This document shows positions 56,701 to 64,000 of a stretch of DNA of 64,000 nucleotides, one piece after another. This stretch comes from Earliella scabrosa (lineage: Eukaryota; Basidiomycota; Agaricomycetes; Polyporales; Polyporaceae): NCBI GenBank assembly GCA_022605405.1, contig JABYQQ010000002.1, forward strand, positions 2,666,001 through 2,730,000. Direction: 5' to 3'. The notes beneath the pieces are model-generated. The model saw only the letters and a list, made by a program, of their open reading frames with translations, did not search any database and had not been told where the DNA came from. The first letter of the stretch is position 1. Every line of letters starts with the position of its first letter. Made by a program: the position numbers and the translations under genes.

Positions 56701-59393
56701 GTAGTCCAGAACGATCTCAGACCTGACCATTCCCGATGTGCGCAACATGGATACGACCCGACGCTAATCGTCGGATGCATCTTGGATATACGCCTCGATC
56801 TGTACTACTCGCGACGTATATACTGGCGGTCTGTTAAAATGCTGACCGATCGGCCTGCTACGAACAGGACAAATTATATCTTTCAGGAGCCTCCCCCGTC
56901 ACCAGGTGACGTCACGAACTAGTCCATGTGTCATTTCATACCGGATCCGGGATCGTACGCTGTGCGCCCCTTGTTCCAATGGCGGCAACGAATGTATCCG
57001 CTGCATCTGGAACAGTCCTGCAAATTTGTTGATGCAGACTTCATCAACCATATTGCGACTGCTGTTAGTGAGTGGTAGCTTCACGCTGCTGATCCCGAAA
57101 CCACCGTCGAAGTAGGTAGAGCCAGCACTTAAAGCCCATGATGAGAAAGGGTTGACAAGGAGCGCTCTGCCAGACGCTTGACGACGGGCTCTAACACAAC
57201 TTCAAGGAGGAGCAGCACATACAAGGAGGAGAAGGAGAAGGATCCGGAAGGATCTCGAACAGCGACGTACCGACTGGGAGTAGGCGGATCAGCTGGACCG
57301 AGGCCCGGCATCCGGTTCGATGTGACTCTTAGTGACCGGCGCTTGGTACTGGTTGTCCTCCCCCTCACCCCTAGTCGAAATCTCCCTGAGCCTCAGTTTC
57401 TGTTCGAATGTGTTCATCACCTACCTGTCGCCGTCTTGACAGCGGGACACCGATGCGGCACGAAGGTTGGTCAGCAGGAGGGAATTTGGTGAACTAGTGC
57501 GGGGCATGGCAAAGGTACGACATCCCTGACTCCTAACGGGCCTGCCCTCCGACTTACACAAACATCCCTCACGATCCAGCACGATATCGTGCCCCATATT
57601 CCCCCTTCAAACCCGATGTTACTTTGCTACATGGTACTTACTACCCTTCTGCTGTTCACACCGATTTCGGTCCTGACTGCACCGGTTCCCCGTCTCCTCA
57701 GCAAAGCCGTCGTCCTTCTCAGTGCGGTCTGAGAAAACCAGGAATACCATCCCCTCCATGACCAGCCCGTCTTAGTTCGTGTATCTTGCTGCTCTAGTAG
57801 CATATTCGCGCCCAGTGTCCATCTAGCGCAATGGCGGTGCCAGTTCATGCACGCTGGTTCTGGCGCCTACGACTGCAATTCCTCCATGAAACTAGTATGT
57901 TATTTTGTACTCTGCGTTCCCTACCCGCTGATAGCCTATTGCAGCCTATATCCTGTTTGTCGTGTCTCGCGCGCCGGTCTCATTCATGGCACGTCTAGCC
58001 TCGATCCTGATTAGTCGGGACTGGTATTCTCCTGGTGGTCGTATGGGTTTTCACCGCGTAAGTTCGTCCTCCCTATGCACACTTCCTTTCACTTACATAT
58101 GTTCCCTGATGGACTGCGGGCAATGCACACAGGTGTGGACTCGATGCGGCCCGCCCAGCGCATCAGACAAGTCCGCGAGTGCTACACCAACGAGCCCGCC
58201 GAGTTGTGGTGCGCTGATGCTAGTGCGTCCGGCAGGCAGGGTATCTTGAAGGCGGTCCACGCGTGAGCCGCGCGGCGTGGTGAGTGTCGGCAACACGTTC
58301 GTGCCCACCGACAGGGAGACGTCGAAGCTGCTCAACTCTACTTCGCGCTGCGTCGCGGAGGTACCTGCCAGCGTCGGGCGGGGGGGAGGGGGGGGCCGGT
58401 TCACCCAGGTTCAAGGACGCGATGGAGGCTGGGGTAGGTGCGGTCCCCGAGAATGACTATGGTGAGGAGGCGAAAGACGTGATAGGAGATGTTGAGCAGA
58501 AGTGGGTAATGTGGGCGTGGCGATCGGCGACGTGGGCACTTCAACGAGTGCTGCTGCTATCGCGGTTGCTGGTCGGCGTCGGACGAGTACGCATGGGAAC
58601 CCGACATGACTACAGTGCATGCTTCAGTGTAGGTACGTCTCCACACGTCTGTTTCGGCATGTGTCGTGGGGCTACACACACCCCGTTGAGGCCTGCAAGC
58701 TACCACTCCAACACCACTGCACCATGCCGTCGACGAACCGTTTCACCAATCGCGCTCGTGAAAGCCGTCAGCGCGCACGCCGGACAACCGCAACCGTCTC
58801 AGCCGCCCATCTGATGTTCGCAGCACCCCCTGCTCGAGTGGACCGTGCGTTCCAGTGATGGGAGCCCGTGCAGCCACATCACCTCTAGAGACCGCCGGAA
58901 TATCAATCCGGTATGTGCACATTACTTGACATGTTTTCATATGACGCCGCGCTCTTACACGAATCACAGGGCGTCGACCAGGGCGCTTATCACGTTCAAT
59001 GAGGTGAGTATGTCGTCGGCGCAGGGTACGTCCTATCGCCTCTGTCGATGCGTATCGCCCTCACATCGCCAGTCTCCAGGTATCCAATTCACCTTCGTAT
59101 CCGCTTTCGAGCGTGCGTCACCCGTCAGCGGTGCCTCCATGTCGCTACGGCCCCCATCCGCTTCCAATCCTAGCATTAACTCTTAGGGAGGCCTATTGGT
59201 AATCCTGACTGCTGTACTATACACGTATTCGACGTCTCGACGCAATTCACAGAAACCTATTACTACTCATCTGAGCCCGACGCATTCGACCGAACTCGCA
59301 AAATCTTGCGCAACTCGCGCTCATACTCACTGTTGTCTTGGACGTGTTGGTAGAGCGTCGTGGTCTAGGACCTCCTGGTCAGTCCTCAACAAC
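56701..59393. other. No supported gene
   Basis: Many short frames on both strands. A G-rich patch (7 and 8 G) lies at 58381-58396. A plus-strand stretch at 58264-58365 (PRGVVSVGNTFVPTDRETSK) looks protein-like but has no context. No RNA gene or array was seen. Confidence 0.35.
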
Positions 59394-60390
59394 TCATACG
59401 AGCCGATACATGCGTACTGACCTGGCCGCGCAGTTCTTCCGTCCGTTGGAAACAACGTCCAATCTGAGTACACTGGCTGAGGCCAAACAATCAACAGCAT
59501 GCTGAAGACCTCTCACCTCGTCCGGCAGAGCTTCTAGTTCGAGATGGCCCGCGAGGTTGGGCTTGTACTCTTCAAAGACCTGCACGAGCTCTCGGAGGAT
59601 CCCATCGTACAACGCAGCGCGCTTCTTGAGCTATGAACTGGCTGAGTATGGAGGCATCCGACCGTGATGTATACCGTACCTCCCTCATGTTCAAGTTGTT
59701 CAAGCGGCGATCATTGCCTTGCAGAGGGTTTATCGTTCCGTAATACGCAAAGCTAGGCATTGGTGAGCAGGGGCGACGAAGTTCGGCTTCTATACGTTCA
59801 TACTCACAATGCCGTACCAACCTCCGTCAGAAGGACTAGTTCATTGCCTTCGCCGTCATACTCGACTCTGAGTCTTCCAGCGCGCTTCTGTTCCGCTATC
59901 AGAAAGACAGTAGGACAGTCCGCGAGACCATACTGACCTGTTTAGCAAGAGCGCCGTGTAGCTTGTCATTGTACCGATTTCCCAAGGCACGTCCTCCGGT
60001 GAGTACATCTTGGGCGACTGTTCATATGTCAGGGATCAGTCATCTGGAGGAGAGTGCTGCACTACTCTTCTGGACGAGAAGCTCAAATTTGAACTCCTTG
60101 ACGCCATTTCGCGCGAAGTGGCGGATGCCGACGCACAGGTCTGCAAGGGAAGGTTAAAATCGAGGCAGCCAGCATCGTCAGAGCTCATGGCCTCACGTTC
60201 GTCATAGGACAGGGTCATGCTGAAGCAGGGGTGAGGGTCTTGCGGAGTGGAAGTGTAAGTCAAGGTGAAGCACTGTAGGGACAAAGGCACGGACTCGCCA
60301 TGCCAGACCCTAACCACAAGGTAGGGTTGTAATCTGCACGAGGTCGCCGGGAGATCGAACATGCCTTCATGCATCGTGCATTCCATGTGC
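59394..60390 (-). pseudogene. Multi-exon gene of an uncharacterised Agaricomycete family, possibly decayed
   Basis: Small minus-strand exons joined by 50-60 nt introns: an upstream part (PYLVVRVWHGESVPLSLQ, MTLSYDE), HLCVGIRHFARNGVKEFKFE, SPKMYSPEDVPWEIGTMTSY, GRLRVEYDGEGNELVLLTEV, GTINPLQGNDRRLNNLNMRE and LKKRAALYDGILRELVQVFE, ending ALPDE. The order and the VPWEIGTMTSYTALLLNR motif fit a family I recall from Agaricomycetes without known function. One junction (after ALSS) leaves a stop unless a poor donor is used, and the N-terminal half was not found, so the gene may be truncated. An antisense plus frame at 60010-60207 looks superficially coding. Confidence 0.45.
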
Positions 60391-60858
60391 AGCAGAGTGC
60401 AGCCCGCGGAGCCTGTCGTCCCTCCTATCTCTCGGCCTTCAATCGTCGACCGACGAAAGCTTCATCCCGCACTCCCGCCTCTCTCAGCCGACTAGTTCAC
60501 CCCATGAATCGTGTTGATCAAGAATCGCCCACTGTTGTAGGTTCGCGCGACTCATATCGATCCAGTCAATCTGAGGGTTGAGTAGGTTTCTGCGCCATCC
60601 CGACCAGCTGTGCTAGTCCCTGCAGGCAGGCTCCTGAAACCGACGGTAGTTATGTATTGCCCTCGCGACATTGGTTCGTACTATCTGAATGAGTATTCGC
60701 ATAGATCACCTTTCGCAACAACCCACTTCGCCTCCGCGATGCCCCCCGGGTCCCCTCCAAGGACATCCCGTCCAGACACGATGTGTCTGTTCTAGTCGTG
60801 AATCTCAACCCTGACGTTATGCCCGCCTACGATTCCAACGCAATCTCAACTGCTCTAG

Positions 60859-61308
60859 GTGACGCCAAGACCTCCAGGCCAGGAATATGACGCGCAGTTC
60901 CTCATCAGTGAGAGCAAGATGCGCGCGCTGCTACTTGATGCCATTCAATGTAAGCCTTCGTTCGTGTCTCTGATTGTCATTGCGTTGATGCGCCAGGATG
61001 TAGGGTATTCAGGTCTAGTTCTCACCGACGAGGAGGTGACAATCATTCACCCTGCTCATTTGGACGCCGTCAGTCTCCCTTCGTTGCATCTTGGCCTACA
61101 CTGAGCGGTGTTTTTCCATAGGAACATCCTGACTTCACGCAGATCATTCTCCCAGCAGAGGTGGTCTCAGTTCAGAGGCTTTCTTCTGTTGCAGCGCCAT
61201 CCCATATGCCGATTACATCCGACTATGAACTAGCATGGATGGGCTGGGGCGCGGTGGTAATAATGATCATGGCCACAGTCGGCTCTTGGTACCTACGTAT
61301 GTAAACGG
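60859..61308 (+). CDS. 3' exons of a gene for a tail-anchored protein
   Basis: Three plus exons join in phase: QEYDAQFLISESKMRALLLD ending at AIQ, then DVGYSGLVLTDEEVTIIHPA, then EHPDFTQIILPAEVVSVQRL followed by a hydrophobic helix WMGWGAVVIMIMATVGSWYL and a stop after LRM. The single C-terminal helix with almost no tail suggests a tail-anchored membrane protein. The family was not recognised. Upstream exons were not fixed; a candidate is the frame at 60610-60795, which ends in a stop. Confidence 0.5.
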
Positions 61309-62595
61309 AACACGGTCTCCGCCATTGTACCCAGCGTATCGGTTCTGGGCGGTTCTGGGGATGGTGCCAGCCTAATAATAGACCGACATATACGTAATCT
61401 GGGACCCCACCGCAATTCAAGCGTGCCTGCGTCCATAAGATGCGGTTCCGCCTGCCCTCCAGCGTCAGTCACCAACGCAATGCGCAGGCTGCATCCTTGG
61501 ATCGAAGAATTGCAACGGCTGTGTGCAGTATCGCGAGAGCCTAACTGCGCGGACAGCGCGGCCGGGAAATGCGGCTTCGCTGCCGTAAGAAGGGGTCCTC
61601 GGCAATTCCCGGGTTTAAGGCGTTTAAGGCGGTTGCAGCCATTTTCCAGCGCCAAAAACGAGCACAACGGTGCTGTACTCCCATCAAGCCCAGTAGTACT
61701 TGGGCTGTTTCTGCACCCTGGACAACTTGGAGAGAAGGCTGCTGATCGCCCCAGCGCCAACCTCAAGTCTCAGACCTTGACTGAACACGATATTGTTCAC
61801 CGTAAAGACTGTAAGTCGATACGAGCCCGTAGCCCTGCATTACCGAAGGGCTTTTTGCCCTGCGTCCACGTCATATATACTGCAATCTTACGTTAACTCT
61901 TTCCAGAGAATCCCATCGAACCGCGTCCCATCCACTCAAATTCTCGGGAGTCGACGACGTCGCTGCTTCCCTAGGTTCCGGGACGGAAATGAAGGGCGCC
62001 GCGCGGCCCTCGGAAGATGGTAAGTCAACGCATCGCGGTCACCTCTTCCCCACTGCGAACTCAGTCGAGCTCGGAAATACTCACGAGAACCGGCTGCTGC
62101 AGGGATAGCTTGGAGGTGGGAGGTGGATTCGGTGGTAAGATCTTGGAGCGGGGGGTGTTGAGTCTGCTGCCTCGCCGAGGCGGTTGCGGCGGACGGGCTT
62201 CGTTTGGTGCGTCGGCGCGACTACCCTGAACTTGGTTGGAAGTCCGATTGACACACGACCAGCTAGAAGACCGCGAGCTTACCAACGCTATGCCCCACCG
62301 TTGGTCGGTGGATGATCGACACTTCAGAAATGTCAAGCTCAATACGAGAATGGGATGAATCTCGAGATTGAGGCACTGCAGGCTCGCCTGGCGGCCTCGC
62401 TGCTGCTGTGGGATCGCGGCTTATCATGACTCGGGAGCCGTCTCTTCAGCTACTCGATGAAACGTTCGGGCACATCCTTCCACTGCTCACACCTTGTGCT
62501 GAGCTGTTCGTCTTTTCTCTCCTGCCCTCCATCTCCATTGCATCGTCTCTCCACCTGATACGTCCATTCTGCCACCACCGTCTCTCGTCCTGAAG
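61309..62595. other. No supported gene
   Basis: Complementary open frames on both strands (plus 61423-61896, minus 61293-61766) cannot both be real and neither has a recognisable motif. No repeat or RNA gene was seen. Confidence 0.35.
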
Positions 62596-63543
62596 ATGCG
62601 CGCTCCTGCAAACCAAAGCGAGCAGTCCTCCATGACCCCCAACCCGCCCTCACCTCCCTCTGTCCCCCCACCTGCGGGCGGACCTGTCATCCTCGTCGGG
62701 TCGAGCAGACACCGGGGTTTGTGGGTCACCCAAAGCGCGCTTCCGTCCGACAACTTGGGTGATTCGCGCGCAGTTCACGCAATTTTGCGGGAGGTCAAAG
62801 GGGATTCCAAGGAGGCCGTTCGCCTGCACGTATGTCGGGGGCTCTCCTTCTATGTCATGTTTGTGAAGCTGACTGGAATCTACATACAGCGCAGCTCTCA
62901 TGTCCATCAACCGGGTCATGGGGAACGTGATCGCCCCCAATCCGTCAGCCAAGCAAGCGCACCTCCATCTACCTCATCGCACGATGAGTACTACGCCGCT
63001 CGTAGCCCCTCTCCACCCAAAATCGACCACGAACCCATCATCCCCTCGACGCACTCAGAGCGGGTTGCTTCTTCGCTGTCGCCTGAGGATCATCTTCTGT
63101 GGGGACGTATGCACTCCGCTGTTGATAGGGCATTACAGAATCTGTTGGACGTTAGTGACCCAGCCGATCTAGAGCCCGCGTTGCAGCGTTTCCTTGCTTC
63201 TCAGAGGTCGCAGGCTCTGTCGAACCCTGCTATGAGAAGCGATCAAGTTAGAACTGTCGTCACCGCAGACTGGCAGGGGACCGACATCCCGTCTGGCAGG
63301 ACAGCCCAAGCCGAGTTCTTGACCCAAGCTCGGGATGATCTGGATACCGTCGCGGCGCCATTCAGGTTCGTTCGCGATCATGGTGACAGCGTCCACGCTA
63401 ATTCACTTGACGTCTGTAGGCCTCGCGATGTTGGTCCATCAGACGGTGGCGAGAACGCATGCTCTGCACCAGTATTCATCGACCGCGCATCCCCCTTCCA
63501 CTCTACCCCATCTCTCCCTTCCTCCCCTCATGCGTCAGTATAG
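62596..63543 (+). CDS. Hypothetical protein, Ser/Pro-rich N-terminus
   Basis: A 315-codon frame starts at an ATG (62596) and stops at 63541-63543. It has a Pro/Ser-rich N-terminus (PPSPPSVPPPAGG) and a charged helical middle (SPEDHLLWGRMHSAVDRALQ, LEPALQRFLASQRSQAL). A GTATGT...TACAG segment at about 62830-62889 looks like an in-frame intron (removing the hydrophobic CRGLSFYVMFVKLTGIYIQ), and another may lie near 63367-63418, so the real protein is probably shorter. The central helix pattern resembles disordered basidiomycete proteins; no function can be given. Confidence 0.5.
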   Translation: MRAPANQSEQSSMTPNPPSPPSVPPPAGGPVILVGSSRHRGLWVTQSALPSDNLGDSRAVHAILREVKGDSKEAVRLHVCRGLSFYVMFVKLTGIYIQRSSHVHQPGHGERDRPQSVSQASAPPSTSSHDEYYAARSPSPPKIDHEPIIPSTHSERVASSLSPEDHLLWGRMHSAVDRALQNLLDVSDPADLEPALQRFLASQRSQALSNPAMRSDQVRTVVTADWQGTDIPSGRTAQAEFLTQARDDLDTVAAPFRFVRDHGDSVHANSLDVCRPRDVGPSDGGENACSAPVFIDRASPFHSTPSLPSSPHASV

Positions 63544-64000
63544 GTCCACGCGCAGTACAGACTAGACGCGTTTTCGATGTCTTGTAATACCTTCTTGGGG
63601 ATCTCTTCTTGTGTTGTTCTACCACGCTTCACACCTTCTTGGGCCGTATTTCGGACATTGTACCCAACAACGGCAATGCTAGATGTTAGTAGTACCACAT
63701 GTGATGTCACAGAGGGTATACGATGTAAGACGGGCAATATAGTACTTTGACAGGCGCTTCCAGCGCGCTTCCTGCGCCTTTCGTCCACCTGGCGGCGGCG
63801 CTCAGCTGCCCACTGCCCTTCAGTTCCCTTCTTGCATGCTGTCGTCGAATCTCGTTCGCCCTTCAACGCGCTATCGCTTCAAGGGTTATTATACCCGCCG
63901 AACTTGTCCACCCGCACTAGGAGTCAGGACGTGGACTCGACCTGACGCTCCGGTCATCTCGAGCGATTCAGCTATCAGACAACAAAGCGCAATTCTGTGA
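63544..64000. other. Window end; possible 3' exons of a minus-strand gene
   Basis: The minus frame 63866-63528 reads IAVVGYNVRNTAQEGVKRGR and TQEEIPKKVLQDIENASSLY to its stop, with a plausible TCTAG acceptor before IAVV. The start would lie outside or near the window edge (the frame opens with TTG, not ATG). Too little to call. Confidence 0.3.

Noticed and set aside
1..64000. CRISPR arrays, rRNA genes, riboswitches or bacterial-type operons
   Set aside because: None seen; the spliced genes and their families indicate fungal nuclear DNA.

Overview
The window looks like nuclear DNA of a filamentous basidiomycete, most likely an Agaricomycete. Genes are split by many short introns of about 48-80 nt with GT..AG ends, base composition is GC-rich, and the recognisable proteins have typical Agaricomycete shapes: a Tnp2-like (CACTA/EnSpm-type) transposase, WD40 proteins, an F-box fragment, Npr3 and a urea carboxylase. 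There are no bacterial-style operons. Coordinates of multi-exon genes come from reading splice sites by eye and checking that the reading phase is preserved.

Left third (1-22 kb). After about 5 kb with no convincing gene there is a chain of apparently intact minus-strand genes: orphan gene A (5974-10907) with a huge proline/glutamine repeat, a WD40 protein fused to a C-terminal membrane region (11332-13223), a hypothetical protein (15361-16521), a membrane protein (17097-18225) and orphan gene B (19353-21622), a paralogue of A.

Middle (22-39 kb). An open-looking minus-strand sequence of unknown identity is interrupted by a stop (about 23 kb). It is followed by a complete five-exon Tnp2-like transposase gene (25741-29985) whose exons join in phase; one intron uses a GC donor. 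On the plus strand are a broken, internally inverted urea carboxylase relic (about 32.45-34.2 kb) and an intact seven-exon coiled-coil gene (37064-38532).

Right third (39-64 kb). Most recognisable genes are damaged: an F-box fragment, a Ser-rich conserved protein, a detached biotin-carboxylase N-terminus, a detached C-terminus of a glycosyltransferase-like protein, Npr3 with one frameshift, an extended short-chain dehydrogenase/reductase (SDR) with an early stop, a second SDR lacking its N-terminal half, a WD40 protein with indels, and the glycosyltransferase-like gene broken at its 3' end. From 55 kb on only fragments are recognisable: a multi-span membrane protein piece, a decayed gene of an unknown family, and two plus-strand hypothetical genes.

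The main story is the contrast between intact orphan/transposon genes on the left and a shattered block of normally conserved genes on the right. Two genes (urea carboxylase and the glycosyltransferase-like gene) have one end at 43.6-44.6 kb and the other 9-10 kb away, which points to rearrangement breakpoints or misassembly there. Damage is by indels, inversion and deletion rather than an obvious C-to-T pattern, so RIP-like mutation is not apparent by eye.
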